From Nitrospirota bacterium (GTDB taxonomy: Bacteria > Nitrospirota > 9FT-COMBO-42-15 > HDB-SIOI813), in contig JADLDG010000045.1 of the NCBI GenBank assembly GCA_020846775.1, positions 1 to 36,659 on the forward strand: a stretch of DNA of 36,659 nucleotides. Reading direction: 5' to 3'. The position numbers and the translations under genes were made by a program. This document shows, piece by piece, positions 17,517 through 27,886 of this stretch. The notes under the pieces are model-generated. The model saw only the letters and a program-made list of their open reading frames with translations. It was not told the DNA's origin and did no database searches. How positions within the stretch are numbered: the first letter of the stretch is position 1; every line of letters begins with the position of its first letter.

Positions 17517-20021
17517 ATGAGTGGTAAAAAGGTTTTTGAATTAGCCCGTGAATTTAATATGAAAAGCAAGGAACTCCTCGATATCCTGAAGAGTCTCGGC
17601 ATAGCTGCATCAACCCATATGTCGGTGCTTGATGAAAGCTCTATCGCCCTTGTAAGTGCAAAGTTAAACAAAACGGCAGATGGCATAGGGAAGGCTAATG
17701 AGTCGTTTAAGGAAATAAAAGGTACTCCTAAGACGATACTGATAAAGAAAAAAGCTGCTGCGCCTTTGCCTGAAGAGATCCTGCCGGCTGCTCCAGTTGA
17801 GGAGGCAGCGAAAAGTACAGAGAAAAAGGGCAGTCAGGAGTTAAAGGAAGATGATAAAAAGCTTGAAGAGAATGTAATCAGAAAATTAAAGGAGTTTAGG
17901 GAACTCGGGGTATTAAAGGAAGATTTTCAGGCAGGGCAAACTGTTTCAGCGCCCGGCGAACAGGTCGTTGCTGCTGATGTCAATCCACTGCCGGAGATTA
18001 AGGAGTCACTTGCCCAGCCTGCTGAAGATATTCCCATTGCAGAAGAAACACCTGTGATCGTTAAACCAGAAGAAGAAAAAACTGATATTAAAGGTCAAAA
18101 GAAGAAGGGTATTAAGGTTATTGCGGGTGAGGTGGATGAAGACCTGGTAATTTCTCAGAAATGGAAGGGTTTTAAGGTCATCCCCAAAAAGGTTAAAAAA
18201 TTTAAATCAGCTGCTACCGACAGAAGGGCCAAGGGGAGCCTGCAGGCCGATATAACAAAGCCAAGGAAGAAGATTATTAAACTGTATGAAGGTATCACTG
18301 TAAAAGAGTTTGCAGACTTGATAGGCCACAAGTCGAATGAAGTAATCGCCAGGCTGATAGAGATGGGGATGATGGTTCCGGTTAACAACCCTATTGATGT
18401 GGATGCTGCCGTTCTGATCGCAGACGCCTTTGGGTTGAAGGTAGAGATAGCTGCAGAGAAGAAACTGGAAGAGTACATAGAAGAGGTTGAGGATGTTCCT
18501 GAAACATTACAGGCTCGTGCCCCTGTTGTTACAATTATGGGTCATGTTGACCATGGTAAGACATCTCTTCTGGATGCAATAAGGAAGACACGGGTCACTG
18601 AAGGTGAAGCAGGAGGCATTACACAGCATATTGGCGCATATGTTGTAGAGACAAACGGGAAAAAGATTGTATTTCTGGATACTCCCGGTCATGAGGCATT
18701 TACTGCTATGCGTGCACGCGGTGCAAAGGTTACCGATATTGTTATCCTGGTTGTAGCTGCAGATGATGGTATCATGCCCCAGACCATTGAGGCTATAAAT
18801 CATGCGAGAGCGGCTAACGTGCCTATTATTGTTGCAATAAACAAGATTGATAAACCTGGTTCAAGTCCTGAACGAATAAGGCAGGAGCTGACAAAACATG
18901 GATTAGTACCTGAAGAGTGGGGAGGACAGAATATCGTTGCCGAAGTATCGGCAAAACAGAAGACAGGCCTTGATCATCTTCTTGAGATGATACTTCTTCA
19001 GGCGGAGGTGCTTGAACTGAAGGCTAACCCTGACAAAAAGGCGAGAGGAGTTATTCTTGAGGCCAAGCTTGACAAAGGAAGGGGCCCTGTTGCCACGGTA
19101 TTAGTTCAAAACGGGACTCTCAAGCAGGGAGATCCATTTGTATGCGGAACTTTTTTTGGAAGGGTCAGGCTGCTGCTGAATGATGTTGGAAAGCCGTTGC
19201 AGATTGCATATCCTTCCACTCCTGTTGAAGTTATAGGATTGTCAGGGGTTCCCCAGGCAGGTGATACATTCGTGGTTGCCGAGGATGAACAGATCGCAAG
19301 ATCTATCGCCACTGACAGACAGCAGAAGCAGAGGGTTGCCGGACTCGAGAAGGCAAAGAAGGTTACACTTGATGAATTATACAGTCAGATAAAGGATGGT
19401 GTTGTCCGTGAGCTGAAGATAATTATAAAGGGAGATGTCCAGGGATCTGTAGAGGCCGTCAATGAAGCGCTGGAAAGACTCGGAACTGACGCAGTTAAGG
19501 TCAGGGTTATTCATGGCGGTGTTGGAGGGATTACAGAAACAGACGTAATGCTTGCGGCTGCTTCCAATGCCATAATTGCAGGATTTAATGTGAGACCGGA
19601 ACCCAAGGCAGTAACTCTTGCCGAAAAGGAAAAAGTTGATATCCGTCTCTATAACATTATTTATGATGCAGTGGCAGATGTTAAGGCTGCGATGGAAGGA
19701 CTCCTCGAGCCTACTCTAAAGGAGCATATAAAAGGCCGGGCAGAGGTCAGGGAGGTCTTCACTATCCCCAAGATCGGGAGCATTGCAGGGTCATACATCC
19801 TTGATGGGGTCATATCAAGATCAACTACAGGTGTCAGATTGATACGGGATAATGTTGAGATTTATAAAGGTAAGATCTCGTCGCTGCGGCGTTTCAAGGA
19901 TGATGTTCGCGAGGTCCAGGCGGGCTATGAGTGCGGCATTGGGATTGAGAATTTTAATGACATCAAGGTGGGAGATATCATAGAGGCATATGTTATAGAA
20001 AAGATTGCGGGAAAATTATAA
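17517..20021 (+). CDS. infB: Translation initiation factor IF-2
   Basis: An 834-residue IF-2 that delivers fMet-tRNA to the 30S subunit. It starts [20 protein letters not shown] (IF2-N domain), continues with a variable Lys/Glu/Pro-rich linker to about residue 245, then a second IF2-N-like module ([20 protein letters not shown]). The G domain has G1 GHVDHGKT (342-349), G3 DTPGHEAF and G4 NKID; domains II, III and C follow, with the terminal [24 protein letters not shown] at 17500-17505 lies 11 bases before the ATG at 17517; a GTG at 17505 overlaps that site and is unlikely as a start. Confidence 0.97.
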   Translation: MSGKKVFELAREFNMKSKELLDILKSLGIAASTHMSVLDESSIALVSAKLNKTADGIGKANESFKEIKGTPKTILIKKKAAAPLPEEILPAAPVEEAAKSTEKKGSQELKEDDKKLEENVIRKLKEFRELGVLKEDFQAGQTVSAPGEQVVAADVNPLPEIKESLAQPAEDIPIAEETPVIVKPEEEKTDIKGQKKKGIKVIAGEVDEDLVISQKWKGFKVIPKKVKKFKSAATDRRAKGSLQADITKPRKKIIKLYEGITVKEFADLIGHKSNEVIARLIEMGMMVPVNNPIDVDAAVLIADAFGLKVEIAAEKKLEEYIEEVEDVPETLQARAPVVTIMGHVDHGKTSLLDAIRKTRVTEGEAGGITQHIGAYVVETNGKKIVFLDTPGHEAFTAMRARGAKVTDIVILVVAADDGIMPQTIEAINHARAANVPIIVAINKIDKPGSSPERIRQELTKHGLVPEEWGGQNIVAEVSAKQKTGLDHLLEMILLQAEVLELKANPDKKARGVILEAKLDKGRGPVATVLVQNGTLKQGDPFVCGTFFGRVRLLLNDVGKPLQIAYPSTPVEVIGLSGVPQAGDTFVVAEDEQIARSIATDRQQKQRVAGLEKAKKVTLDELYSQIKDGVVRELKIIIKGDVQGSVEAVNEALERLGTDAVKVRVIHGGVGGITETDVMLAAASNAIIAGFNVRPEPKAVTLAEKEKVDIRLYNIIYDAVADVKAAMEGLLEPTLKEHIKGRAEVREVFTIPKIGSIAGSYILDGVISRSTTGVRLIRDNVEIYKGKISSLRRFKDDVREVQAGYECGIGIENFNDIKVGDIIEAYVIEKIAGKL

Positions 20022-20059
20022 GACAATTAAAGTATATTTTCTGATAATTATTTTTTATT

Positions 20060-20341
20060 ATGATTGTGGGCCTGTGTACTGTCGAACTTTTTATTCCAGA
20101 TAGCGGTTCTCTGAAAGGAAAACGGCAGGTTATCAAGAGTATCAAAGACCGTATCAGGCAAAAGTTTAATGTTTCAGTTGCTGAGATTGGTGATCAGGAT
20201 CTCTGGCAGAGAGCGGTTTTTGGAATTGCCTGTGTTGGGAGTGAAAAGAAGTTTGTCAATGGCGTGCTGGATAAGATAATTGGTTTTATCTCTGAAGAAC
20301 ACTCCGTAGAATTGCTGAAACATAATATAGAGTTTGTGTAA
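20060..20341 (+). CDS. YlxP-like DUF503 protein
   Basis: A 93-residue protein beginning MIVGLCTVELFIPDSGSLKG with KRQVIKSIKDRIRQKFNVSV and AEIGDQDLWQRAVFGIACVG, the signature of DUF503 (YlxP). Proteins of this family are coded between infB and rbfA in many phyla and are thought to help ribosome assembly; the biochemical role is not settled. The start has no clear ribosome binding site. Its stop lies 16 bases before the rbfA start. Confidence 0.9.
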   Translation: MIVGLCTVELFIPDSGSLKGKRQVIKSIKDRIRQKFNVSVAEIGDQDLWQRAVFGIACVGSEKKFVNGVLDKIIGFISEEHSVELLKHNIEFV

Positions 20342-20357
20342 ATATTTATTATATGAG

Positions 20358-20714
20358 ATGCAACAGTATAAACGGACAGACAGGATAGGTGACCAGATCA
20401 GGGCCGAAATCGCGGATATTATTGCGAGAAAATTAAAAGACCCGAGAGTTGGTTTTGTCACAGTTACGTCGGTTGATGTGAGTGATGATCTCAGGCATGC
20501 AAAGGTTTACATAAGCATACTTGGAGATGAGAAAACACAAGTAGAGACAATGAAAGGACTCAACAGCGCATCTGGTTATGTAAGGGGAGAGATAGGACGG
20601 AGGATAAAGATTAAGTTTACCCCGGATATAGTATTCAGATTGGATAACTCTCTTGAAGAGGCCGCCCACGTCCTTGATATCCTGGATCATATTAAGAAAG
20701 AGGATGAAAATTGA
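20358..20714 (+). CDS. rbfA: Ribosome-binding factor A
   Basis: A 118-residue RbfA with the conserved YKRTDRIGDQIRAEIADII, LKDPRVGFVTVTSVDVSDDL, AKVYISILGD and FTPDIVFRLDNSLEEA. RbfA matures the 30S subunit by binding the 5' region of 16S rRNA. I chose the ATG at 20358, which gives the family-typical N-terminus; an upstream in-frame TTG at 20334 would overlap the DUF503 gene. It overlaps nrnA by 4 bases. Confidence 0.95.
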   Translation: MQQYKRTDRIGDQIRAEIADIIARKLKDPRVGFVTVTSVDVSDDLRHAKVYISILGDEKTQVETMKGLNSASGYVRGEIGRRIKIKFTPDIVFRLDNSLEEAAHVLDILDHIKKEDEN

Positions 20715-21682
20715 GCATTGATAAGATAATAGAAACGTTTAAGAAAAAAGAGAGTTTCATGTTAACTACCCATATGAATCCTGAGGGTGATGCCATTGGT
20801 TCAACACTTGCGCTTGCCCTTGCCTTGTTGTCGTTAGGTAAGAACGTTACGATCAATACGCTCGATCCTGTTCCAGGAATTCTCAGGTTTCTCCCTTCAA
20901 GTGACAAGGTTCATCAGGTCAGGAAAGTTGACCGGCGGTTCGATGCCGTAATTGTACTCGACTGCGGTGACCTTGAAAGGGTAGGTTTTTTAAGCAAAGA
21001 CAATATACCTGCAGATATCCTGATTAATATTGACCACCACAAGACTAATCCCTGCTTTGGGACGATAAACCTCGTGGAAGAGGCAGTTGCCTCAGCAGAC
21101 ATTGTATATACCATCATAAAGAAGATGGGAATACCGGTTACACCGGAGATTGCAATATGTATTTATACCGCGATAATGACTGAAACGGGTTCGTTCAGGT
21201 ATACCAATACTACGGATCATACCCTCCGCGTAGCAGGTGAAATGATCGGCTACGGCGCTAATCCGGCGGAGATTGCTGATAAAGTTTATAACAGAAACAG
21301 CATCGGCAGACTGAGTTTGCTCGGACTTGTACTGTCAACGCTTAAATTGAGCGAAGACGGAAAGATTGCGTGGATTACTGTTACTGAAGAAATGTTTAAG
21401 GAAACGGGAACATCAAAAGAAGATACTGAGGACCTGATAAACTACCCGAGGTCTGTAGAGGGTGTTGAGGTAGCGATTTTATTCAGACAGTCAAAAGATG
21501 AATGGAAACTGAGCTTCCGGTCAAACGGAAAGGTTGATGTGGCATTAGTATCCCTGGAGTTTGGCGGCGGCGGGCATAGCATGGCGGCTGGCTGTTTATT
21601 AAAGGGTTCATTTGACGAGGTTAAGAAGAAGGTAGTAGGGAAGGTGGCTGAGGCCGTTGGAAGGGTTGCTCATAATAAATAA
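20711..21682 (+). CDS. nrnA: DHH/DHHA1 oligoribonuclease / pAp phosphatase
   Basis: A 323-residue DHH-DHHA1 phosphoesterase like NrnA, which degrades very short RNAs and dephosphorylates 3',5'-pAp. Metal-site motifs are HMNPEGDAIGS (residues 22-32), VLDCGD, and NIDHHKTN (DHH). ETGSFRYTNT follows in the DHH domain, and FGGGGHSMAAGCLLKG is the DHHA1 substrate-binding loop. The likely start is TTG at 20711, overlapping the rbfA stop codon and preceded by AGAGGATG. No better in-frame start exists before the first motif. Its position between rbfA and truB is common in the family. Confidence 0.93.
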   Translation: MSIDKIIETFKKKESFMLTTHMNPEGDAIGSTLALALALLSLGKNVTINTLDPVPGILRFLPSSDKVHQVRKVDRRFDAVIVLDCGDLERVGFLSKDNIPADILINIDHHKTNPCFGTINLVEEAVASADIVYTIIKKMGIPVTPEIAICIYTAIMTETGSFRYTNTTDHTLRVAGEMIGYGANPAEIADKVYNRNSIGRLSLLGLVLSTLKLSEDGKIAWITVTEEMFKETGTSKEDTEDLINYPRSVEGVEVAILFRQSKDEWKLSFRSNGKVDVALVSLEFGGGGHSMAAGCLLKGSFDEVKKKVVGKVAEAVGRVAHNK

Positions 21683-22583
21683 ACAAAAAGGCTGGACATC
21701 TCATGATGTCGTGGCTAAGTTGCGCAGTATATTGTCAATTCAGAAGATAGGTCATACAGGTACTCTTGATCCGGATGCTACAGGTGTTCTTACTGTGTGT
21801 ATTGGCAGGGCAACGAGGCTCGCCCAGTATACAAATGAGTTTGATAAAGAATATAAAGTTGTTATGAGATTAGGGATTAGCACAGATACTCAAGATGCTG
21901 CCGGCAGGGTAATTAAAGAAACAGCGGAATTTAATATAAGCCTGGAGCAGATAGAAGAGGCATTCAGGAAGTTTACCGGTAAGATTAGTCAGGTGCCGCC
22001 GATGTATTCGGCAGTTAAAGTTAAAGGGGTTCCTCTCTATCGTCATGCACGCAAGGGGAAAGAGATTACAAGAGAGCCGCGTGAAATCAATATCACTGAA
22101 ATAAAACTGCTCGACTACTCCGGAGAGTTTGCAGGTTTTGAGGTAACTTGTTCAAAGGGGACATATATAAGGACGCTCTGTGCTGACATCGGTGATTTCC
22201 TTGGAGTGGGCGCACATATGTTCAGTCTGGAGAGGACAAGGTCTGGGGATTTTTCTATAAAAGATTCCATCACGATAGATGATGCTGAAGGACTTAATCG
22301 AGCTGATAGACTTGAGACGAAGCTGAGAAGATTGGAGCAGATTACCGGGTGGATGCCTTCGGCAACTATAAACAGTTATGGTAATTCATTGGTAAGAGAC
22401 GGCAGGGCCCTTGACATGGAGGCTGTTGAAGGTATAAAAGGGGATTTTTCCCGTGATGATACTATTGCAGTTGTAGACAATTGCGGCGTTCTAAAGGCCA
22501 TAGGCAAGGCAATCTGCGGCAGTAATGAGGTCAGGTATGGCAGCAGTGAAAAGATTGTTAAAATTGAGAGAGTTTTGTTATAA
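21657..22583 (+). CDS. truB: tRNA pseudouridine-55 synthase TruB
   Basis: A 308-residue TruB that makes pseudouridine-55 in the tRNA T loop. It begins EGLLIINKQKGWTSHDVV, and the catalytic aspartate sits in GHTGTLDPDATGVLTV. Conserved PPMYSAVKVKGVPLYRHAR and CSKGTYIRTLCADIG follow; the C-terminal part is PUA-like. The TTG at 21657 gives the family-usual N-terminus and lies inside the nrnA 3' end (26-base overlap), implying coupled translation. No ATG is available near this position. Confidence 0.95.
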   Translation: MEGLLIINKQKGWTSHDVVAKLRSILSIQKIGHTGTLDPDATGVLTVCIGRATRLAQYTNEFDKEYKVVMRLGISTDTQDAAGRVIKETAEFNISLEQIEEAFRKFTGKISQVPPMYSAVKVKGVPLYRHARKGKEITREPREINITEIKLLDYSGEFAGFEVTCSKGTYIRTLCADIGDFLGVGAHMFSLERTRSGDFSIKDSITIDDAEGLNRADRLETKLRRLEQITGWMPSATINSYGNSLVRDGRALDMEAVEGIKGDFSRDDTIAVVDNCGVLKAIGKAICGSNEVRYGSSEKIVKIERVLL

Positions 22584-22619
22584 TTACACAAATTATTTAT
22601 TCATGAAGGAGGCAAATAA

Positions 22620-22889
22620 ATGAGTCTGGAGAAACAGGAAAAACAAAACATCATAAAGGGATACAGCATTCATCCCTCTGACACCGGATCCCCCGAGGTG
22701 CAGGTTGCCATATTGAGCAACAGGATAGCCTATCTGACTGAACACTTTAAGACCCACAAGAAAGATCATCATTCTCGTAGAGGTCTCCTAAAGATGGTAA
22801 ATCAGAGGAGGAGACTTCTTCAGTATCTGCAAAGGATAGATGCAGGCAGATACAAAGAGTTGATTAAAAGGCTTGGACTGAGAAAATAG
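22620..22889 (+). CDS. rpsO: 30S ribosomal protein S15
   Basis: An 89-residue S15, the standard length. [39 protein letters not shown] and RRRLLQYLQ are diagnostic. It binds the central domain of 16S rRNA. The strong AAGGAGG ribosome binding site lies seven bases before the ATG. It sits 36 bases after truB and 25 before pnp, the classic order. Confidence 0.98.
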   Translation: MSLEKQEKQNIIKGYSIHPSDTGSPEVQVAILSNRIAYLTEHFKTHKKDHHSRRGLLKMVNQRRRLLQYLQRIDAGRYKELIKRLGLRK

Positions 22890-22914
22890 ATTACCTTACA
22901 GGGGGAATACAATA

Positions 22915-25029
22915 ATGATCCAGAAAGTAGAAGCTGAAATTGGTGGAAAGAAACTGATCCTTGAAACAGGGTGGATGGCAAAACAGGCTGACGGCGCTGT
23001 TGTTGCAAGGTATGGTGATACTGTGGTGCTGTCAACAGCCGTCGCCTCTAAACAGATCAGGCAGGGGATAGATTTTCTTCCTCTTACGGTAGATTATCAG
23101 GAAAAGTCATATGCTGTAGGGAGAATCCCCGGCAGCTTTTTCCGCCGGGAGGGGAGGCCGACGGAAAAGGAGACACTTACAAGCAGGCTCATAGACAGGC
23201 CCCTTAGACCCCTGTTTCCAAAAGGGTATTACAATGACACTCAGATTATTTCATATGTCCTTTCAGCGGATTTCGGTTATTCATCAGACTTGCTGGCAAT
23301 TACCTCTTCGTCTGCCGCTATTTATGTATCAGAGATACCTTTTAATGACCCTGTAGGCGCAGTCCGTGTCGGTCATATAAACGGTGAGTTCATAATAAAC
23401 CCGGGATTTTGCGAGCTGGACAACAGTGACCTTAATCTTGTTGTTGCCGGTACTCGTGATGCCGTAATGATGGTTGAAGGCGGAGCAAAGATGATGCCTG
23501 AAGAGATTATTCTTAAAGGCATTGAGCTCGCACACGCAGAAATTCAAAAACTTATAGATGCACAGATTGAATTGAGAAGGCTTGTGGGACGGGAAAAGAT
23601 GCAGGTCGTGATTAGTTCTGTTGATGATAATCTTGCAGCTGATATTGAGAAATTATCTCTTGACAAGATTGTAGAAGCACTCGTAATTCCCAATAAGACA
23701 CAGCGTCAGGCCACACTGGATGCGATTCTCGATGATGTCATAGTCCAACTGAATCCTGAGGGAGCAGAGGGAGACAAGAACAGGGATATCAGGACTGTCT
23801 TTCACAAGATTGAAAAAAGAGAGATGAGGAAGATGATTCTGCACAAAGGGATTAGGGCAGACGGCAGGGGACCTGCAGATATCAGGACTATAACATGTGA
23901 TGTCGGTATCCTTCCAAGGACTCATGGTTCTGCCCTGTTTACAAGAGGCGAGACACAGAGCCTTGCAGTCGTAACCCTTGGTACGGCAGATGATGAACAG
24001 TTTGTGGAAGCCCTGGAAGGTGAGTCTACGAAGGCATTTATGCTTCACTACAATTTCCCGCCTTTCAGTGTGGGCGAGGCAAGACCACTTCGCAGTCCGG
24101 GACGGAGAGAGATCGGGCATGGTGCTCTGGCTGAGAGGGCGATTAAACCTATTATTCCAGGTAAAGATGTATTTCCATACACCCTCAGGATTGTCTCCGA
24201 TATCCTTGAGTCAAACGGTTCTTCATCTATGGCCACAGTATGCGGTTCTTCACTTGCGTTGATGGATGCAGGAGTGCCAATCACCGCTCCGGTTGCAGGG
24301 ATTGCAATGGGGTTGATCAAAGAAGGGGAGGATGTAGAAATATTGTCAGATATACTGGGGGTTGAAGATCATCTTGGCGATATGGATTTCAAGGTTACCG
24401 GTACGGCTGATGGTGTGACTGCCATACAGATGGATATAAAAATTGCAGGCATAACAACAGAGGTTATGGGCAGGGCCCTTGAACAGGCAAGGAAGGGGAG
24501 GCTTCATATCCTGGAGAGGATGATAGCAGCTATTTCTGTTCCGAGGGAAAAGCTATCTGCTCACGCCCCGAGGATCTTTACTATGAAGGTAAAGCCGGGC
24601 AGGGTAGGTGAGGTCATCGGGCCGGGTGGGAAAATGATCAGAAGTATTATCGAACAGACAGGGGTTAAGATAGACATAGACGATTCAGGTTTGATAACAA
24701 TCGCATCAGTTGATGAAGAGGCTGCAAATAAGGCAATGGAGATAATAGGAAAGATTATAGAGGAAGTTGAAGTCGGAAAGATATACCTTGGAACTGTCAG
24801 AAAGATCATGGATTTCGGGGCATTTGTTGAGATACTTCCGCGTACTGACGGTCTTGTGCATATATCCCAGCTTGCTGATTTCAGAGTGAACATTGTCACT
24901 GATGTCGTACATGAGGGTGATGAAATCCTTGTCAAGGTGTTAGAGATAGATAAACAGGGTAAAATACGCCTCAGCAGGAAGGATGCTATGAAGGAAAGAG
25001 GTATTAAGGACGAGAGAAGCGAAGCTTAA
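22915..25029 (+). CDS. pnp: Polyribonucleotide nucleotidyltransferase (PNPase)
   Basis: A 704-residue PNPase, which degrades RNA 3'-to-5' using phosphate. Two RNase PH-like domains (about 1-220 and 310-540) enclose an alpha-helical linker. Signatures are GRIPGSFFRREGRPTEKETL, FTRGETQSLAVVTLG, FPPFSVGEARPLRSPGRREI and DILGVEDHLGDMDFKVTGT. A KH domain (VGEVIGPGGKMIRSIIEQTG) and an S1 domain (GTVRKIMDFGAFVEILPRTD) end the protein. Its stop codon is directly followed by the ATG of the M16 peptidase gene. Confidence 0.98.
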   Translation: MIQKVEAEIGGKKLILETGWMAKQADGAVVARYGDTVVLSTAVASKQIRQGIDFLPLTVDYQEKSYAVGRIPGSFFRREGRPTEKETLTSRLIDRPLRPLFPKGYYNDTQIISYVLSADFGYSSDLLAITSSSAAIYVSEIPFNDPVGAVRVGHINGEFIINPGFCELDNSDLNLVVAGTRDAVMMVEGGAKMMPEEIILKGIELAHAEIQKLIDAQIELRRLVGREKMQVVISSVDDNLAADIEKLSLDKIVEALVIPNKTQRQATLDAILDDVIVQLNPEGAEGDKNRDIRTVFHKIEKREMRKMILHKGIRADGRGPADIRTITCDVGILPRTHGSALFTRGETQSLAVVTLGTADDEQFVEALEGESTKAFMLHYNFPPFSVGEARPLRSPGRREIGHGALAERAIKPIIPGKDVFPYTLRIVSDILESNGSSSMATVCGSSLALMDAGVPITAPVAGIAMGLIKEGEDVEILSDILGVEDHLGDMDFKVTGTADGVTAIQMDIKIAGITTEVMGRALEQARKGRLHILERMIAAISVPREKLSAHAPRIFTMKVKPGRVGEVIGPGGKMIRSIIEQTGVKIDIDDSGLITIASVDEEAANKAMEIIGKIIEEVEVGKIYLGTVRKIMDFGAFVEILPRTDGLVHISQLADFRVNIVTDVVHEGDEILVKVLEIDKQGKIRLSRKDAMKERGIKDERSEA

Positions 25030-26298
25030 ATGAGAGATACTGCGTTTCTGAAGGAACACCTTGACAATGGAATACGGGTAGTAGCAGAGCGTATTCCTTC
25101 TGTTAAATCCGTATCACTTGGTATCTGGGTTCGCGTAGGTTCAAGAGATGAAGAGACAAATTATGCAGGAATCTCTCATTTCACAGAACACATGTTTTTT
25201 AAGGGAACGGCCCATCGTTCTGCCCACGATATTGCCCTCGAAATGGATTCGCTTGGCGGTGAGTTGAATGCCTTTACAACCCGCGAGACAACTACATTTT
25301 ATGTGAAAGTCCTGGATGAACACATAGCCAAGGGCATTGAGATCATATCAGATCTGTTTTTGCACTCCTCTATGAACAGGAAGGATATGGAGAAGGAAAA
25401 ACAGGTTGTTCTCGAAGAATTAAAGATGGTAGAGGACGACCCTGAGGATTATGTTCATGATATGCATGCGAGACTGGTGTGGGATGGAAATCCACTTGCA
25501 AGACCGATTGTTGGAAGCGTTGAAACTATCAAAGGATTAAACCGCAATAGTATGCTTGATTTCATAGGACGACATTATCACCCGTCCAACATTGTCATAT
25601 CAGCTGCAGGAAATTTTGAGTTCTCAAACCTTCTGAAGCATCTAAACAGGAATATCGGAAAAATGAGGCGGAAAGTTACTGATAACCTGAGGACAAAGCC
25701 AGATCTAAAGAGCGGCATAGTGGTTAAGAACAAAAGTATTGAGCAGGTACACCTCTGTCTTGGCACACTCGGGCTGCCGCAGAATGATAAAAAGAGATAT
25801 GCATTGTATGCGCTTAATGCGATACTTGGCAGCAGCATGAGTTCGAGGTTGTTTCAGGAGGTAAGAGAGAAACGGGGTCTTGTATACAGTATATACTCCT
25901 ATCTCTCGTCTTTTACTGACAGCGGAGTTATTAATATTTATGCAGGCACCGGCAAGGAGTCACTTTCAGAGGTACTTGAACTAATACTCAAAGAGATAAA
26001 GAAGATACTAAGAAATGGCATTTCACGTAAAGAGATGAACAGGGTCAAAAACCAGATGAAGGGAAACCTCCTGCTGGGACTGGAGAGCACAAGCAATCGA
26101 ATGAGCCGTATTGCACGGGATGAGATATACTCCGGCAGGTTTTATACGACTGATGACATAAATAAAGAGATAAACAGCATAACACCTTCACAGATACAGA
26201 GGCTTGTAAATGACCTGTTTAAGCCTGATTACCTTTCTCTTGCTATTCTTGGTCCGGTGAAGAAGGATGTTGTGTCACGCGATCTTCTGAGAATCTGA
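25030..26298 (+). CDS. M16-family zinc peptidase (YmxG/PqqL-like)
   Basis: A 422-residue M16 metallopeptidase with the inverted zinc motif HFTEH (His50, Glu53, His54) and the downstream conserved glutamate in the VVLEELKMVEDDPEDYVHD region. The C-terminal domain has SSRLFQEVREKRGLVYSIYS, the R/Y substrate-site segment of the active subunit. The short single-chain length and position after pnp match the processing-peptidase-like YmxG group; substrates are unknown. The ATG follows the pnp TAA with no gap, and AAGGACGAG-like purines upstream serve as the ribosome binding site. Confidence 0.93.
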   Translation: MRDTAFLKEHLDNGIRVVAERIPSVKSVSLGIWVRVGSRDEETNYAGISHFTEHMFFKGTAHRSAHDIALEMDSLGGELNAFTTRETTTFYVKVLDEHIAKGIEIISDLFLHSSMNRKDMEKEKQVVLEELKMVEDDPEDYVHDMHARLVWDGNPLARPIVGSVETIKGLNRNSMLDFIGRHYHPSNIVISAAGNFEFSNLLKHLNRNIGKMRRKVTDNLRTKPDLKSGIVVKNKSIEQVHLCLGTLGLPQNDKKRYALYALNAILGSSMSSRLFQEVREKRGLVYSIYSYLSSFTDSGVINIYAGTGKESLSEVLELILKEIKKILRNGISRKEMNRVKNQMKGNLLLGLESTSNRMSRIARDEIYSGRFYTTDDINKEINSITPSQIQRLVNDLFKPDYLSLAILGPVKKDVVSRDLLRI

Positions 26299-26321
26299 AA
26301 ATATGGTGCAGGTAATTGAAG

Positions 26322-27857
26322 ATGTCTTTCTCATCATACCTTCTGAGCCGCAGGCTCATTACCCTTACGTTCTGGCTGATCTTTATATCTTCGATATCGT
26401 ATCCTTTAGTTGCTAATGCCAGGACGGCCCCCGATATACCCCTGAACAACCGGACATATAATTACTTAGAGATACTTGAGGCCCGTGGTTTTATAAAATC
26501 AGCCATACTGTCAACCAGACCCTTCAGCAGGGTAGAGGGGAGGAGGCTTACAGATGAGGCCTTAATGACATGGGATGACCTGCCTGATGACAGCAAAAAT
26601 GAGATGCAGGATATACGACAGATGCTCGATAAACTGGATAAGGAGTTTATAGAGCTGAAAGAGCAAAATGCCTCAGATATGTTTTTCAAGCCTGTTGATA
26701 CTGTGTATCTTAAATATACATACAGTGATGATCACCCTGAGTACTTTAATACGAATAATTATGGTAATGATATTAGAGCGGGGAATAATGTCATAGCCGG
26801 TATGTCTTCATATTTGAGTATTGGTGACCTAATATCAATCTATCTTAATCCTGAGTTCAGGGGATGGGAAGGTGGAGCTGAAGGTAAAGTCATAACAGGT
26901 TATGGGATGTTTAACGCAGCCAATATTGAACTGGCGGCTGGAAGAGAGCCTCTCTGGTGGGGGCCGGGTTATCACGGAAGTCTTTTGCTAACGAATAATG
27001 CAAGGCCGCTTGATATGATAAGGATTACGTCGCAGAGTCCATTCATGCTTCCGTGGATATTAAGAGGATTGGGAGGATTCAAACCAACTCTTTTTTTGAC
27101 ACAATTAGAAAGCGACAGAGATATACCTCATGCAAAGCTGCTGGGTATGCGTTTTGATTTCAGGCCATTGTCATCATTCAGATTTGCATTGTCCAGGGTG
27201 ATCATGTTTGGAGGTGAAGGGAGAAAGAGTCTTAGCATCTCAGACTGGTATAAGATCCTGGTTGCAAATGATAATACCGAACATGCATGGTCTGGTTCAG
27301 GTATTGATAATAATCAGATAATGTCGCTGGATTTCTCGGTTATGATTAATAACCTCGAAAGGTCATGGCTGTTTTCCGGTATGGAATTATACGGAGAAAT
27401 CGGTGCAGAGGACTCTTCTGGCAATGGATGGCCTAAAGAAAAGGCATATCTTGCAGGTATGTTTGTTGACGAACCGGCATCCATTGATAATACGAACCTA
27501 AGATTAGAATGGGCTACGACAGCAGCAAATACCAGCTATAATACATGGTATACCCATGGACTGTATAACTCAGGGTACACCTATGATGGAAGAATCATCG
27601 GACATCATATGGGGGCAGATGCAGAGGATATATTTGCGAGAGTGGAGTACAATCCGGACATCAGAACCAGTATAGGTCTTGAGACAGATTTTGAAATCAG
27701 GCATGTACACGCTGATCCGCCAGATAAGACAACCTGGACCGGGATTGACGTGAGGTATCAGTTAACTGATACCTTGGGAGTCAGCGCCGGTTATGGTGTG
27801 GAAGATGTGAGTGATGCATCTCATTTTGCATGGGTCAGGATGGACCAGACTTTTTAG
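26322..27857 (+). CDS. Wzi-like capsule assembly outer-membrane protein
   Basis: A 511-residue exported protein. A signal peptide (TLTFWLIFISSISYPLVANA) is cleaved near residue 36, after which a helical stretch rich in Asp/Glu (about 45-115) precedes an outer-membrane beta-barrel. Strand-like segments such as SYLSIGDLISIYLNPEFRGW, the AAGREPLWWGPGYHGSLLLT block and a final Phe (WVRMDQTF) match the capsule assembly Wzi family, whose members tether polysaccharide to the outer surface. I use the ATG at 26322; a TTG at 26316 is possible. It follows the M16 gene by 23 bases and may be co-transcribed. The glycan it binds is unknown. Confidence 0.82.
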   Translation: MSFSSYLLSRRLITLTFWLIFISSISYPLVANARTAPDIPLNNRTYNYLEILEARGFIKSAILSTRPFSRVEGRRLTDEALMTWDDLPDDSKNEMQDIRQMLDKLDKEFIELKEQNASDMFFKPVDTVYLKYTYSDDHPEYFNTNNYGNDIRAGNNVIAGMSSYLSIGDLISIYLNPEFRGWEGGAEGKVITGYGMFNAANIELAAGREPLWWGPGYHGSLLLTNNARPLDMIRITSQSPFMLPWILRGLGGFKPTLFLTQLESDRDIPHAKLLGMRFDFRPLSSFRFALSRVIMFGGEGRKSLSISDWYKILVANDNTEHAWSGSGIDNNQIMSLDFSVMINNLERSWLFSGMELYGEIGAEDSSGNGWPKEKAYLAGMFVDEPASIDNTNLRLEWATTAANTSYNTWYTHGLYNSGYTYDGRIIGHHMGADAEDIFARVEYNPDIRTSIGLETDFEIRHVHADPPDKTTWTGIDVRYQLTDTLGVSAGYGVEDVSDASHFAWVRMDQTF

Positions 27858-27886
27858 AGAATTTAATAATGATATTATGAAATATC

